A DNA stretch of 64,000 nt from contig NZ_KK211214.1 of NCBI RefSeq assembly GCF_000621125.1, forward strand, positions 186,001-250,000, written 5' to 3'. Positions within the stretch are counted from its first letter, which is position 1, and each line of letters starts with the position of its first letter. A program made the translations under genes and the position numbers. This stretch comes from Maribacter antarcticus DSM 21422 (GTDB lineage Bacteria > Bacteroidota > Bacteroidia > Flavobacteriales > Flavobacteriaceae). Below the pieces are notes generated by a model that was not told the origin of the DNA, made no database searches, and saw nothing but the letters and a program-made list of their open reading frames with translations. Positions 33,339 to 43,565 of this stretch are shown piece after piece.

Positions 33339-35603
33339 TTATTGGGCTATAGGAGCCGACATGCAGTGTGTCGGTATGCCAAACCCATCTACCAAGCTGT
33401 TTAAATGAGGTCTTAGTTCCGTGCAGAGTCTTTCAGTACGGCGTCGGATTGCTTTTGATTTTATGCTTCCAATATACCCTTGTTCTAAATACCAAGAGGC
33501 ATCCTTCGTAATTTCGGAAAGGGCATATAAGCTTCCAAGTTTTTGAAACAATTCCCGATTCTTTTCGTCCGCTATGCTATCGGTAAAGGTGCTGTATGTT
33601 TCATAGGCTAACTCGATACTGTATGCTTTTCCTAAGGTGAGTAAATGGGTTTGAACTTTTAAGAACGCTTGATAGGATGGCACCCCCTTTTTTATATATC
33701 CTCTTATCCGCATAGCCAAGGTATATGTAAGTCTTCTAGTCCTGTGGTTAAAGGCGTGTTTATGGAATTTTGGATTGTATAAGTGTTCCTTATCTGTCTT
33801 ATTGGAGTACAGCGGGTTTACTGTAGCTAATTTATCACTTAGCTGTTGGCTTAATAATTTTAATACCGCAGTAAAGCCTGCACTGTTAAATTCTTCCTTA
33901 AAATCTGATAATACGCCCTTGGCAGCCAATTGCAACAATACATTATTATCTCCCTCGAATGTGGTAAAAATATCTACGTCGCCTTTTAGGTCGGCAATTC
34001 TATTTTCCAATAAATATCCTTTGCCGCCACAAGCTTCTCTACACTCCTGTATGGTGCTGTTAGCATACCAAGTAATCATTGATTTTAATCCGGCTACCTG
34101 GGTTTCTACCTTGCGCTTGTCAGGTTGGGTGTCATCGGAGTATATTTCCATCATTTTATCCAACGTAACGTGGTACACATAGGCACTTGCTACCAAGGGC
34201 GTAAGTCGTAATTGATGTGTTGGGTAATCCATTAATAAATCCTCTTGCACCTTTATACTGTCATTGAACTGTCTTCTTTTTAATGCATGTTTTATAGCTA
34301 CTACTAGCGCCATTTTGGCTCCGCCAAGACTGGCTCTAGCGACACAAATACGACCACCAACAAGCGTTCCTAACATCGTAAAAAACCGTTTATTCGGGTT
34401 TTTAATATCAGATTTGTATGTGCCTTGAGATGTGATATCACCGTATTTATTGAGGAGGTTTTTCCTGGGAACCTGTACTTGATGAAACCAAATTTTTCCG
34501 TTATCAACTCCGTTTAATCCCAATTTATATCCATTATCTTCAATAGTAATACCAGGTAAGGTATTGTGATTGGTATCCCTCAAAGGAACTAGGATGGCAT
34601 GTACCCCTTCATTTTTTCCATTTACGATTAATTGAGCAAAAACCGATGCCATTGTAGCATGCAGGGCGTTCCCTATGTACTCTTTATTATCATTTTTTCC
34701 AGGAGTGTGGATAATTAGCCTATCCGTACTTCGATCATAAGTAGCGGTAGTCTTTATACCTCTAACGTTGGAGCCATGGCCTGTTTCCGTCATTGCAAAA
34801 CAGCCTAGTAATCTGCCTTTTCCAGTTTGGGATAAATAGCTATTGTGGTGCTGTTGTGTGCCTAGTTTTTGAATACTGCCGCCAAAGAGTCCAAATTGCA
34901 CTCCGAATTTAATGGTAAGACTTCCGTCAACATACATCATATTCTCAAAAATAGTGGCATAACCTTCCATATCACCCGTTCCTCCATAAGCTTCTGGATA
35001 GGCTAGAGCTCCGTAACCTTTTTCAGCCAAGTGGACCACCTGTTCTAAAACCTTGGACCTGAACTCCTCCTTATTTCTATGAACTTCCCATTTAAAAACA
35101 GGGTGTTCTAAGGTTTTCCTGAAATCATCTACCACCTTTGCGTTTCTTCCTTTTAAAATACCATCAATTTCTGAGGCCTTGTAATAGTCGGACGAAACTT
35201 CATGTTGTACTGCTACATCAAAAAGGTGGTTGTAGTGGTTGGGCTGTATGCCCAAGTTTATTTCTATGTCCTTTAAGTTATCGTTGAAGGGGTAGGTGTC
35301 ATAGTAATGGCATACGACTTTTTGACTGAATGTTGCCAGCGGATAGGTCTCGCTTTCAATCAATTGAACCTGAGAATTGGAAATCGTTTGCTTCCATAGT
35401 TTAAATGTTTCATCTTTTGGCGGTTTGGATACCTGTAACCAAGAAAGCAAGGAAGTTTTCTCATTTGTTTTTAAACTGATATCGTTACGTATTGCCCTTT
35501 CAACCACGTTAATTTCTGAGGCTGAAATCAGGTCGTCTGACCAGATAACATAAAAAAAAGGAATGTACTGAAGGATTCCTGAGGGATATAGGTTCTTTTC
35601 CAT
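33339..35603 (-). CDS. Acyl-CoA dehydrogenase/oxidase family protein (ACOX-like)
   Basis: A 754-residue FAD enzyme expected to oxidise acyl-CoA at C2-C3 in fatty acid degradation. It has the long architecture of acyl-CoA oxidases, not short dehydrogenases (about 380 residues). Signs in order are YGALAYPEAYGGTGDMEGYA, the FAD-binding CFAMTETGHGSNVRGIKTTA, GVHAILVPLRD, LGLNGVDNGKIWF, the helical ACGGKGYLLENRIADLKGDV and TFEGDNNVLLQLAAK, where the Glu of TFEGDN is the catalytic-base candidate. There is no peroxisomal signal or signal peptide, so it is cytosolic. Whether it uses oxygen or an electron-transfer flavoprotein cannot be told. It diverges from ruvB over 95 bp. Confidence 0.9.
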   Translation of the reverse strand: MEKNLYPSGILQYIPFFYVIWSDDLISASEINVVERAIRNDISLKTNEKTSLLSWLQVSKPPKDETFKLWKQTISNSQVQLIESETYPLATFSQKVVCHYYDTYPFNDNLKDIEINLGIQPNHYNHLFDVAVQHEVSSDYYKASEIDGILKGRNAKVVDDFRKTLEHPVFKWEVHRNKEEFRSKVLEQVVHLAEKGYGALAYPEAYGGTGDMEGYATIFENMMYVDGSLTIKFGVQFGLFGGSIQKLGTQQHHNSYLSQTGKGRLLGCFAMTETGHGSNVRGIKTTATYDRSTDRLIIHTPGKNDNKEYIGNALHATMASVFAQLIVNGKNEGVHAILVPLRDTNHNTLPGITIEDNGYKLGLNGVDNGKIWFHQVQVPRKNLLNKYGDITSQGTYKSDIKNPNKRFFTMLGTLVGGRICVARASLGGAKMALVVAIKHALKRRQFNDSIKVQEDLLMDYPTHQLRLTPLVASAYVYHVTLDKMMEIYSDDTQPDKRKVETQVAGLKSMITWYANSTIQECREACGGKGYLLENRIADLKGDVDIFTTFEGDNNVLLQLAAKGVLSDFKEEFNSAGFTAVLKLLSQQLSDKLATVNPLYSNKTDKEHLYNPKFHKHAFNHRTRRLTYTLAMRIRGYIKKGVPSYQAFLKVQTHLLTLGKAYSIELAYETYSTFTDSIADEKNRELFQKLGSLYALSEITKDASWYLEQGYIGSIKSKAIRRRTERLCTELRPHLNSLVDGFGIPTHCMSAPIAQ

Positions 35604-35657
35604 GCCTTAAAATTACGAATTTCTATATTAAATCATTCGAAATAAAGGAGGCTCGAC

Positions 35658-35691
35658 TTGAAAAAACTTCATGTCGGTTTACGTATCTTTG
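35658..35691 (+). promoter_or_regulatory. Promoter of ruvB-P450-queG
   Basis: TTG at 35658-35660, a 23-nt spacer and TATCTTTG at 35684-35691. The ATG of ruvB is only 8 nt after the -7 element, so the mRNA would be leaderless or nearly so. Confidence 0.6.
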
Positions 35692-35698
35692 TTAGCAT

Positions 35699-36721
35699 AT
35701 GAACGAGTACTTAGACCCCTCCTCTGAGGGTTTTTCCGATGCGGAATTGGACATTGAAAAGGCCCTGAGGCCTATAAATTTTGATGATTTTACAGGTCAG
35801 GAACAGGTTTTAGAAAATCTAAAGGTTTTTGTAGAGGCTGCAAATCAGCGGGGAGAAGCTTTAGATCACACACTTTTTCACGGCCCTCCTGGACTTGGTA
35901 AGACTACATTAGCAAATATTTTAGCAAACGAATTAGGCGTAGGTATTAAAATCACCTCTGGTCCTGTTTTGGATAAGCCTGGGGATTTGGCCGGGCTACT
36001 GACCAATTTGGATGAGCGTGATGTGCTATTCATCGATGAAATACATAGACTAAGTCCTATTGTAGAGGAATATCTGTATTCAGCGATGGAAGATTACAGA
36101 ATTGATATTATGATCGAAAGCGGTCCTAATGCAAGATCGGTGCAAATCAATTTGAGTCCGTTTACGCTTATCGGTGCTACTACGCGTTCTGGGTTGCTAA
36201 CGGCTCCTATGCGGGCTCGTTTTGGTATTCAGAGTCGGTTACAATACTATTCTACAGAATTGTTATCTACGATCGTGGAGCGAAGTGCAGAAATACTTAA
36301 GGTTCCGATTACCCAAGATGCAGCCATTGAGATTGCAGGTCGAAGCAGGGGAACACCAAGAATTTGTAATGCCTTATTACGTAGGGTTCGTGATTTTGCC
36401 CAAATAAAAGGCAATGGAAGTATAGATATGGAAATATCTAAATTTAGTTTGAAGGCGTTGAACGTAGATGCCCACGGACTTGACGAAATGGATAATAAGA
36501 TTTTAACTACCCTTATAGATAAGTTTAAAGGAGGTCCTGTAGGGATTACAACTATAGCTACTGCTGTTTCTGAAAGTGCGGAAACCATAGAGGAAGTATA
36601 TGAGCCCTTTTTGATACAACAGGGATTTATTATGAGAACACCCCGTGGACGGGAAGTAACAGAGTTAGCCTACAAACATTTGGGCAGAATAAAAAATAAT
36701 ATTCAAGGCGGTCTATTTTAA
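35699..36721 (+). CDS. ruvB: Holliday junction branch migration ATPase RuvB
   Basis: A 340-residue AAA+ motor that drives branch migration with RuvA. Walker [10 protein letters not shown] at 62-70, Walker B DEIHRL, sensor/TTRSGLLT, and the C-terminal winged helix ([15 protein letters not shown]) are complete. It starts at ATG 35699, overlapping a near-consensus promoter. Its stop codon overlaps the P450 start by 1 nt (TTTTAATGA-type junction), so translation coupling is likely. The partner gene ruvA is about 6 kb downstream in a different unit. Length is normal. Confidence 0.98.
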   Translation: MNEYLDPSSEGFSDAELDIEKALRPINFDDFTGQEQVLENLKVFVEAANQRGEALDHTLFHGPPGLGKTTLANILANELGVGIKITSGPVLDKPGDLAGLLTNLDERDVLFIDEIHRLSPIVEEYLYSAMEDYRIDIMIESGPNARSVQINLSPFTLIGATTRSGLLTAPMRARFGIQSRLQYYSTELLSTIVERSAEILKVPITQDAAIEIAGRSRGTPRICNALLRRVRDFAQIKGNGSIDMEISKFSLKALNVDAHGLDEMDNKILTTLIDKFKGGPVGITTIATAVSESAETIEEVYEPFLIQQGFIMRTPRGREVTELAYKHLGRIKNNIQGGLF

Positions 36722-38046
36722 TGAAAAAACTACCCCGAGTTTCGCGCTCCCATGTATTTAAGAATAGAAAACAGATACTGAGCAATCCACTTCCTTTTCA
36801 CCATGATAATTTTAGTAGATTAGGTGATATTTTTGAGGTGGAAGTTGGTTTTAGAAAACGTATTGTCTTTACAAGGAATGCCCGGTTTATAAAACAAGTA
36901 CTTCAAACCGAGCAAAAAAAATATCAAAAATCTTCCTTACAGACGGTCGATTTGGCTAAATATATAGGGCATGGTTTATTGACGTCTAATGGGGAGCATT
37001 GGCGCACGCATCGTCGTATGGTCCAGCCCGCTTTCCATAAGAAAAAACTTCAAGGATTGATTAGTATTATGCATACTGCTATAAAAGGGGAGTTGACCAA
37101 AATCCGTCCGAACGAGCTGCAAGATGTGTATCCTTTAATGGGAGATTTGGCTTTTCAAGTCGTGGCAACTTCGTTGTTCAGTCGAGATGACATTAAAAAA
37201 CAAATGTCAGACTTAAAGGATATTACCGAGGCCAATCAACGGATGCTTATCAAAGAAATGCGACAACCCTATTTAAACTGGTGGTACAAGCTCTCGGGGA
37301 AAATTGGTCACCATTTAAAAATATCCAAGAAGGCAAGGTTGATATTGAGCCAGATAATTACAGAAAGGATTTCGGAAAATTCGGACAAGGACGATTTATT
37401 GGATATGCTTTTAAAAGCACGTTACGAGGATGGTAGGTCTATGTCTCAAGAGCAGCTCATAGATGAGGTACTGATTTTATTCGCGGCTGGTCATGAAACC
37501 TCCGCGAATGCACTAGGTTTTACCTTGCACCTTTTAGCCAAACATCCAGAGGTACAAGAAAAAGCGTTTGAAGAGATTTCGAAAATAGATTGGGAAAAAA
37601 ACCTTGAAATGGAAGATTTTAGAAACCTTGGTTATGTAAAACTATGCATTGAAGAGGGAATGCGTTTGTATCCACCAGCGTATTACATAGATAGGGAGTC
37701 AATAGCCGAAGATGAGATTGACGGATTCCAAATCCCAAAAAACACCATGCTACTGTTGGCTATTTACGAGCTACATAGGGATGAACAATTCTGGGATGCG
37801 CCTCAAAACTATGTTCCAGAGCGATTTGATGTTAGGAACAAAAAAGATTTTTCTGACTATTACTTTCCATTTGGTGGTGGCCCACGAATGTGCGTCGGAA
37901 ATAATTTTGCCATGCAGGAAATGATTCTTACTGTTGCGGAAATACTTCGTAAGTACAGGCTAGAGTCTGATATTGATGAAATTCCTATAGATCCACTTAT
38001 TTCCTTAAAACCCGTAGCAGTTAACCTTCATTTTAAGCTTCGATGA
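36721..38046 (+). CDS. Cytochrome P450
   Basis: A 441-residue soluble P450 monooxygenase, without signal peptide or fused reductase. It is complete: C-helix WRTHRR (94-99), I-helix AGHETS (256-261) with the acid-alcohol pair, ExxR at 312-315 (EGMR), and the heme loop [12 protein letters not shown] with Cys391 as thiolate ligand. The meander region and PERF are also present. It lies inside a ruvB-P450-queG operon, overlapping ruvB by 1 nt and queG by 4 nt, so it is translationally coupled to housekeeping genes. No redox partner is nearby. The substrate is unknown; bacterial P450s of this general type hydroxylate fatty acids, terpenes or xenobiotics. Confidence 0.93.
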   Translation: MKKLPRVSRSHVFKNRKQILSNPLPFHHDNFSRLGDIFEVEVGFRKRIVFTRNARFIKQVLQTEQKKYQKSSLQTVDLAKYIGHGLLTSNGEHWRTHRRMVQPAFHKKKLQGLISIMHTAIKGELTKIRPNELQDVYPLMGDLAFQVVATSLFSRDDIKKQMSDLKDITEANQRMLIKEMRQPYLNWWYKLSGKIGHHLKISKKARLILSQIITERISENSDKDDLLDMLLKARYEDGRSMSQEQLIDEVLILFAAGHETSANALGFTLHLLAKHPEVQEKAFEEISKIDWEKNLEMEDFRNLGYVKLCIEEGMRLYPPAYYIDRESIAEDEIDGFQIPKNTMLLLAIYELHRDEQFWDAPQNYVPERFDVRNKKDFSDYYFPFGGGPRMCVGNNFAMQEMILTVAEILRKYRLESDIDEIPIDPLISLKPVAVNLHFKLR

Positions 38047-38960
38047 ATCGATTAAAGACATCTGAAATGATAAAGGCTGAGGCCAAACGTCTAGGATTTC
38101 TATCTTGTGGTATTTCTAAGGCAGACTTTCTTGAGGAAGATGCACCTCGTTTAGAGAAATGGTTGAAGAAGAATATGCACGGGGAGATGGCCTATATGGA
38201 AAATCATTTTGATAAACGATTAGATCCGAGGCTTTTGGTAGAAGGTTCAAAATCGGTTATTTCCTTGTTGCTGAATTACTACCCAGAGGAAAAGCAAATG
38301 CCAAATACCTATAAGATTTCCAAATATGCCTATGGGCATGATTACCATCACGTAATCAAATCTAAACTCCGCGAGTTACAGCACTTTATTTCAGAAGAAA
38401 TAGGGGAGGTTCACGGAAGGGCTTTTGTAGATTCTGCACCGGTTTTGGATAAAGCTTGGGCTGCTAAAAGCGGATTAGGTTGGATAGGGAAACACAGCAA
38501 CCTTCTTACACAGCGTGTAGGTTCTTTTTATTTTATAGCTGAGCTTATTGTCGATCTGGATTTGGAATACGACACACCGGTAACAGACCATTGCGGTACC
38601 TGCACCGCATGTATAGATGCCTGCCCAACCGAGGCTATCGTTGAGCCTTATGTTGTAGATGGCAGTAAGTGTATTTCTTATGTAACCATAGAGTTGAAGA
38701 ACGAGATTCCGAACGAGTTTCATGGCCAGTTTGACGATTGGGCTTTTGGATGTGATGTGTGCCAAGATGTTTGTCCTTGGAATAAATTTTCAAAACCACA
38801 TAACGAACCCTTGTTCAACCCACATCCAGAGTTGCTCTCCATGTCTAAAAAGGATTGGGAGGAAATTACTGAAGATGTGTTTAAAAAAGTATTTCAAAAG
38901 TCGGCAGTAAAGCGGACTAAATTTTCAGGATTACAGCGAAACATTAAATTCTTGAAGTAA
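38043..38960 (+). CDS. queG: Epoxyqueuosine reductase QueG
   Basis: A 305-residue cobalamin-dependent enzyme that reduces epoxyqueuosine to queuosine in tRNA. The DUF1730-like N-terminal domain (about 1-170) holds [20 protein letters not shown] and GWIGKHSN, typical of the catalytic region. Two [4Fe-4S] clusters are formed by C184, C187, C190 and C194 ([11 protein letters not shown]) and by C210 with C237, C240 and C244 ([10 protein letters not shown]). It lacks the C-terminal HEAT repeats that lengthen E. coli QueG to 379 residues. It overlaps the P450 stop codon by 4 nt (ATGA). No terminator is seen right after it. Confidence 0.96.
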   Translation: MNRLKTSEMIKAEAKRLGFLSCGISKADFLEEDAPRLEKWLKKNMHGEMAYMENHFDKRLDPRLLVEGSKSVISLLLNYYPEEKQMPNTYKISKYAYGHDYHHVIKSKLRELQHFISEEIGEVHGRAFVDSAPVLDKAWAAKSGLGWIGKHSNLLTQRVGSFYFIAELIVDLDLEYDTPVTDHCGTCTACIDACPTEAIVEPYVVDGSKCISYVTIELKNEIPNEFHGQFDDWAFGCDVCQDVCPWNKFSKPHNEPLFNPHPELLSMSKKDWEEITEDVFKKVFQKSAVKRTKFSGLQRNIKFLK

Positions 38961-39016
38961 GGTCTTATCAATGCTATCGTTTCCGTGGCGTAAATAGCAT
39001 TCTTTTTATATCCCAC

Positions 39017-39049
39017 TTTGTTAACCGTACATTAAAAATACTATCTTGG
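39017..39049 (+). promoter_or_regulatory. Possible promoter of the MFS gene
   Basis: TTTG at 39017-39020, a 21-nt spacer and TATCTTGG at 39042-39049, one mismatch from TAnnTTTG. About 90 nt of AT-rich leader follow. Confidence 0.35.
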
Positions 39050-39138
39050 ATACTATGTTAAATTGAGAAATATGAATTTATTTTATCAAATTAGTATCTT
39101 ATTCATATAAAGGGCCAATAGAACTAAAAGTGAGACCA

Positions 39139-40440
39139 ATGAAATTAACGAAACCAAGTTTAAATTTTTGGCAGATTTTTAATATGAATGTTGGGTTTTT
39201 GGGAATTCAATATAGTTTTGGATTACAACAGACAGCTATCAATCCTATGTTTTTGTATTTGGGTGCGTCTGAGGAAATGTTACCTATTTTAAATATTGCA
39301 GGACCCGTTACTGGCTTAGTAATTCAACCTATCGTCGGAGCTATGTCAGATAAAACGTGGTCTACAAAATGGGGGAGACGTAAACCCTATTTCTTGATAG
39401 GTGCATTAATCGGTAGTTTGTGCCTTTTTGCCTTTCCGCATAGTCCTGTATTATGGTTTGCTGTTGGGTTGCTCTGGATTTTAGATGTTGGAAATAACAT
39501 GGCTATGGAGCCATATAGAGCATTTATCGGTGATAAATTACCCGAAAAGCAGTTGAGTTTAGGCTTTCAAATGCAAAGTTTATTTTGTGGATTGGGAGTA
39601 GTACTTGCCACAGTTTCTATTATTTTGTTCAAAGATTTATTTGGAGAAGTAGTAGATGAAATAGGAGTTATACCGCAATGGATTTACTACTCTTTTTATA
39701 TAGGTGCTTTCTTGTCATTAACTACAGTTTTATGGTCAGTTTTAAAAACCCCAGAAATTCCTCCTTTAGATGAAGAGCTCGCAGAAATCAACCATGATAA
39801 AGCACAGCTATTAAGAGTTCGCATCACAAAACCATTTAAAGAAATAGCAGACGCGATAAAAAAAATGCCACAATTTATGTGGAAAATAGGAGCCGTTTAT
39901 TTGTTTCAGTGGTACGCTCTTTTTATCTATTGGCAGTATATCACACCATTGTTTATGCTTACTATGGACTATGGTATTTCTGAAGCAGCATCACAAACGG
40001 CACAAATGAGCTTAACTTATAATATTGTAACTATGGTTACAGCGCTAGCACTAGTTCCACTTACGTTAAAGTACGGCGGAAAAAAAATCTATACATTAAG
40101 TCTGGTGGGTACAGGTTTGGCTTTGTTTATTATTCCTTTCGTAGCTGATCCTTGGCTCGTGCTCGCTCCAATGGTGTTATTTGGTATTGGATGGGCAGCA
40201 ATGATGGGAATTCCTTACACCATGGTTTCCAAGGTAGTTCCCCAAGATAGACGAGGTGTTTATATGGGTATTTTGAATATGATGATTGTGATTCCTATGG
40301 GAATAGAGACCCTAACCTTTGGGCCTATTTATAAATATGTTCTAGGAGGGAGTGCTATTAATGCAATCCTTTTTGCTGGAGCATTTTTTATTATCTCCGC
40401 TATATTGGCCATGAGGCTGAATGTTCCTAAAGAGGTTTAG
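39139..40440 (+). CDS. MFS transporter, SLC45/maltose-type
   Basis: A 433-residue inner-membrane transporter with about 12 helices. The N-terminal half has the GRRKPY loop after helix 2-3 (DKTWSTKWGRRKPYFLIGA) and ends in NNMAMEPYRAFIGDKLPE, characteristic of the SLC45-like sugar transporters. Bacteroidota members often occur with glucan or maltose phosphorylase loci; no such gene is adjacent, so the sugar is inference. The start is ATG 39139 (MKLTKPS); the GTG at 39130 adds three residues and is less likely. It is monocistronic, followed by the maeB promoter. Confidence 0.85.
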   Translation: MKLTKPSLNFWQIFNMNVGFLGIQYSFGLQQTAINPMFLYLGASEEMLPILNIAGPVTGLVIQPIVGAMSDKTWSTKWGRRKPYFLIGALIGSLCLFAFPHSPVLWFAVGLLWILDVGNNMAMEPYRAFIGDKLPEKQLSLGFQMQSLFCGLGVVLATVSIILFKDLFGEVVDEIGVIPQWIYYSFYIGAFLSLTTVLWSVLKTPEIPPLDEELAEINHDKAQLLRVRITKPFKEIADAIKKMPQFMWKIGAVYLFQWYALFIYWQYITPLFMLTMDYGISEAASQTAQMSLTYNIVTMVTALALVPLTLKYGGKKIYTLSLVGTGLALFIIPFVADPWLVLAPMVLFGIGWAAMMGIPYTMVSKVVPQDRRGVYMGILNMMIVIPMGIETLTFGPIYKYVLGGSAINAILFAGAFFIISAILAMRLNVPKEV

Positions 40441-40504
40441 CTATATTTTTCTTAGTTATTTTAGAGTATTCTTTTATTTTTTAGTTTAAACTATAAAGAG
40501 CTCA

Positions 40505-40533
40505 CGATTTTTCAAAGAATACGTATAACTTTG
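40505..40533 (+). promoter_or_regulatory. Promoter of maeB
   Basis: TAACTTTG at 40526-40533 is a full match to TAnnTTTG; the -33 region has no clear TTG. Start codon 20 nt downstream. Confidence 0.5.
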
Positions 40534-40552
40534 TCGTTCTAAAGCACACTAC

Positions 40553-42850
40553 ATGAGCAAGCAAAAACTAAGAAGAGAAGCACTTATTTATCATGCTAAA
40601 CCCCAGCCTGGTAAAATTAAAATAGTACCTACCAAGCCTTATAGTACGCAAAGAGATCTTGCTTTAGCTTATTCTCCAGGTGTTGCAGAGCCTTGTCTAG
40701 AAATAGCCAAAGACAAGGAAAATGTTTATAAATACACTTCAAAAGGGAACGTTGTAGCCATAATTTCTAATGGAACAGCAGTTTTAGGATTAGGTAATAT
40801 TGGACCAGAGGCTTCTAAGCCTGTTATGGAGGGGAAAGCCTTACTTTTTAAAATTTTTGCAGATATAGATGGTATTGATATTGAAGTAGATACCGAAGAT
40901 GTAGACAAGTTTGTAGAGACGGTTAAAATGATTGCTCCAACCTTCGGGGGAATCAACTTGGAGGATATAAAGGCACCTGAGGCCTTCGAAATAGAAAGAC
41001 GCTTAAAGGAAGAATTGGATATTCCTGTAATGCATGATGATCAACATGGTACTGCAATTATTTCAGCAGCAGCCCTGTTGAATGCCTTGGAACTTACCGG
41101 AAAAAAGATGCAGGACGCTAAAATTGTAATTAGTGGTGCAGGTGCTGCTGCAGTTTCTTGTACACGATTATATAAGGCGTTTGGTGCAAGTCCGGAACAT
41201 ATAGTAATGCTAGATAGCAAAGGCGTTATTCGTAGCGATCGAGAAAGCTTATCCAAAGAAAAATTAGAATTTGCTTCGGATAGAAAAATAGATACTTTAG
41301 ATGAAGCTATGGTAGGTGCTGATGTTTTTGTGGGACTATCCATTGCGGATATCGTAACCCCTCAAATGTTATTGTCCATGGCAGACGACCCCATCGTTTT
41401 TGCTATGGCAAATCCCGATCCGGAAATTAACTATGATGTGGCTATTGCTACCCGAAAGGATATCATCATGGCCACGGGCAGATCAGATCATCCTAATCAG
41501 GTCAATAATGTACTGGGTTTTCCTTTTATTTTTAGAGGTGCTTTAGATGTGCGTGCTACAGCTATAAACGAAGCAATGAAGATGGCAGCCGTAAAAGCTT
41601 TGGCAGAATTGACCAAAGAGCCCGTTCCTGAACAGGTGAATATTGCTTATGGTGAAACACGATTGACTTTTGGAAGGGAATATATAATCCCCAAACCTTT
41701 TGATCAGCGACTTATTGCCAAAATACCACCAGCAGTTGCAAAAGCGGCTATGGAAAGTGGTGTCGCAAGAGCTCCTATTGAAGATTGGGATAAATATGAG
41801 GAAGAGTTATTGCAACGTTCCGGAAACGATAATAAGGTAGTACGATTGTTGCACAGCCGTGCAAAATCTAATATTAAACGTATTGTATTTGCCGAGGCTG
41901 ATCATTTGGATGTCTTAAAAGCTGCTCAAATTGTGTATGAAGAGGGTATTGCAGAACCTATTCTTTTGGGAAGAAAGGATGTTATTTTGGAGCTCAAAAA
42001 AGAACTTGAATTCGATGCTGACATTCCTATTGTAGACCCATTGGATAAAGAATTCGATGAGCGCCTAAATCAGTACGCCACTACGTATTGGGAAAGTAGA
42101 AGGCGCAGTGGTACAACGCTGTACAGTGCGAAAATAAAAATGAAAGAGCGTAATTATTTTGGCGCTATGATGGTATTGGAAGGGGATGCAGACGGTATGA
42201 TTTCAGGATATTCTAGGGCCTACCCCACGGTAGTGAAACCTATTTTAGAAGTTATAGGAATGGCTGCTAATGTTAAAAAGGTATCTACGGTAAATATCAT
42301 GATTACGGACAGAGGTCCATTGTTTTTAGCAGATACGTCCATAAATATAGACCCAAATTCAGAAGAAATTGCAGAAATAGCACAAATGACGGCAAATGTT
42401 GCCAGTACTTTCGGTTTTGAACCTGTAATGGCACTTTTGAGTTATGCTAATTTTGGTTCCTCATCGCATCCTAATGCTAAAAAAGTGCGAGAGGCCGTAA
42501 AAATTTTACACAAAAAAAATCCAGATTTAGTTGTAGACGGGGAAATACAAACAGATTTTGCCTTAAATAGAGAATTACTTGAAAGTAAATTCCCTTTCTC
42601 TAAACTTGCAGGCAGGAAGGTCAATACTTTGGTGTTTCCTAATTTGGAATCTGCCAACATTACATATAAACTTTTAAAAGAGCTTAATAAGTCAGACTCT
42701 ATCGGTCCAATTATGGTTGGTCTAAGAAAGTCGGTACATATTATGCAATTGGGGGCTAGTGTTGATGAGATTGTTAACATGACCGCAGTAGCCGTTATCG
42801 ATGCCCAAGAAAGGGAAAAGCGTAAAAAAGCGAAGTCCAGTAAACAGTAG
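40553..42850 (+). CDS. maeB: NADP-dependent malic enzyme with C-terminal phosphotransacetylase-like domain
   Basis: A 765-residue enzyme converting malate to pyruvate and CO2 with NADP. The malic domain (about 1-160, with YSPGVAEPCLEIAKD) and NAD(P)-binding domain (about 165-420, GAGAAAVSCTRLYKAFGAS) are followed by the phosphotransacetylase-like domain (about 425-760, FAEADHLDVLKAAQI, VANPDPEI-type loops earlier), as in E. coli MaeB (759 residues). The PTA-like domain is regulatory in such fusions and binds acetyl-CoA. It is monocistronic. The gap to ruvA (128 nt) shows no clear terminator. Confidence 0.96.
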   Translation: MSKQKLRREALIYHAKPQPGKIKIVPTKPYSTQRDLALAYSPGVAEPCLEIAKDKENVYKYTSKGNVVAIISNGTAVLGLGNIGPEASKPVMEGKALLFKIFADIDGIDIEVDTEDVDKFVETVKMIAPTFGGINLEDIKAPEAFEIERRLKEELDIPVMHDDQHGTAIISAAALLNALELTGKKMQDAKIVISGAGAAAVSCTRLYKAFGASPEHIVMLDSKGVIRSDRESLSKEKLEFASDRKIDTLDEAMVGADVFVGLSIADIVTPQMLLSMADDPIVFAMANPDPEINYDVAIATRKDIIMATGRSDHPNQVNNVLGFPFIFRGALDVRATAINEAMKMAAVKALAELTKEPVPEQVNIAYGETRLTFGREYIIPKPFDQRLIAKIPPAVAKAAMESGVARAPIEDWDKYEEELLQRSGNDNKVVRLLHSRAKSNIKRIVFAEADHLDVLKAAQIVYEEGIAEPILLGRKDVILELKKELEFDADIPIVDPLDKEFDERLNQYATTYWESRRRSGTTLYSAKIKMKERNYFGAMMVLEGDADGMISGYSRAYPTVVKPILEVIGMAANVKKVSTVNIMITDRGPLFLADTSINIDPNSEEIAEIAQMTANVASTFGFEPVMALLSYANFGSSSHPNAKKVREAVKILHKKNPDLVVDGEIQTDFALNRELLESKFPFSKLAGRKVNTLVFPNLESANITYKLLKELNKSDSIGPIMVGLRKSVHIMQLGASVDEIVNMTAVAVIDAQEREKRKKAKSSKQ

Positions 42851-42978
42851 AAAGTACTATAAAGTGCAAAATAAATCAGAGGGAAGTAGCAGATAATCAG
42901 CGGTAAGAGTTATGTTTTTAGCTATAGGTTTCTGACTAAGTATTTTGCCTTTTACTTTTAATTTGAAGTTGTAAAATA

Positions 42979-43560
42979 ATGATCCATCATTTAAAAGGAA
43001 GGTTAGCAGAGAAAAACCCAACCTATGTTATAATAGAATGTGGTGGGGTGGGTTATTTTGTTAATATATCCTTGCACACTTTTTCCAAGCTACCGGATGG
43101 GGAGTTGTTGAGTCTTTACACGCATTTACAAGTAAAGGAAGATTCGCATACTTTGTTTGGGTTTGCTGAAAAATCGGAACGTGAAATATTTCGTTTATTA
43201 TTATCGGTTTCCGGTATTGGTTCCAGTACGGCCAGAACCATGTTATCTTCAATGTCTCCAGCACAAATTAGAGATGCCATTGCCAATGGGGATGCTCCTG
43301 CCATACAAGCCATAAAGGGTATCGGCGTCAAAACCGCACAAATGGTCATTTTAGACCTTAGGGACAAGATTTTGAAAGTGTACGATATAGACGAACTTTC
43401 CACAACTTCAAACAATACAAATAAAGATGAAGCGTTATCTGCTTTAGAGGTTCTGGGATTTGCTAGAAGACAAGCCGAAAAGGTAGTTGATAAAGTAATT
43501 TCCCAAGATGCTTCACTAAGCGCTGAGAACATTATAAAACTCGCGCTCAAAAATTTGTAA
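42979..43560 (+). CDS. ruvA: Holliday junction branch migration protein RuvA
   Basis: A 193-residue junction-binding subunit of RuvAB. Domain I (OB-fold, about 1-62, MIHHLKGRLAEKNPTYVIIE), domain II with two helix-hairpin-helix motifs (LSVSGIGSSTARTML and IKGIGVKTAQMVILDLRDK, about 70-130), a flexible acidic/Thr linker, and domain III (about 148-190, DEALSALEVLGFARRQAEKV) are all present. It starts at ATG 42979. It ends only 5 nt before the TTG start of sprA, so the two share a transcript. Confidence 0.97.
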   Translation: MIHHLKGRLAEKNPTYVIIECGGVGYFVNISLHTFSKLPDGELLSLYTHLQVKEDSHTLFGFAEKSEREIFRLLLSVSGIGSSTARTMLSSMSPAQIRDAIANGDAPAIQAIKGIGVKTAQMVILDLRDKILKVYDIDELSTTSNNTNKDEALSALEVLGFARRQAEKVVDKVISQDASLSAENIIKLALKNL

Positions 43561-43565
43561 CAAGT

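Noticed and set aside
33178-33408. A 76-codon frame overlapping the end of the DUF2807 gene
   Set aside because: It is mostly an alternative frame of the DUF2807 gene and the opposite strand of the acyl-CoA oxidase-like gene end; no support.
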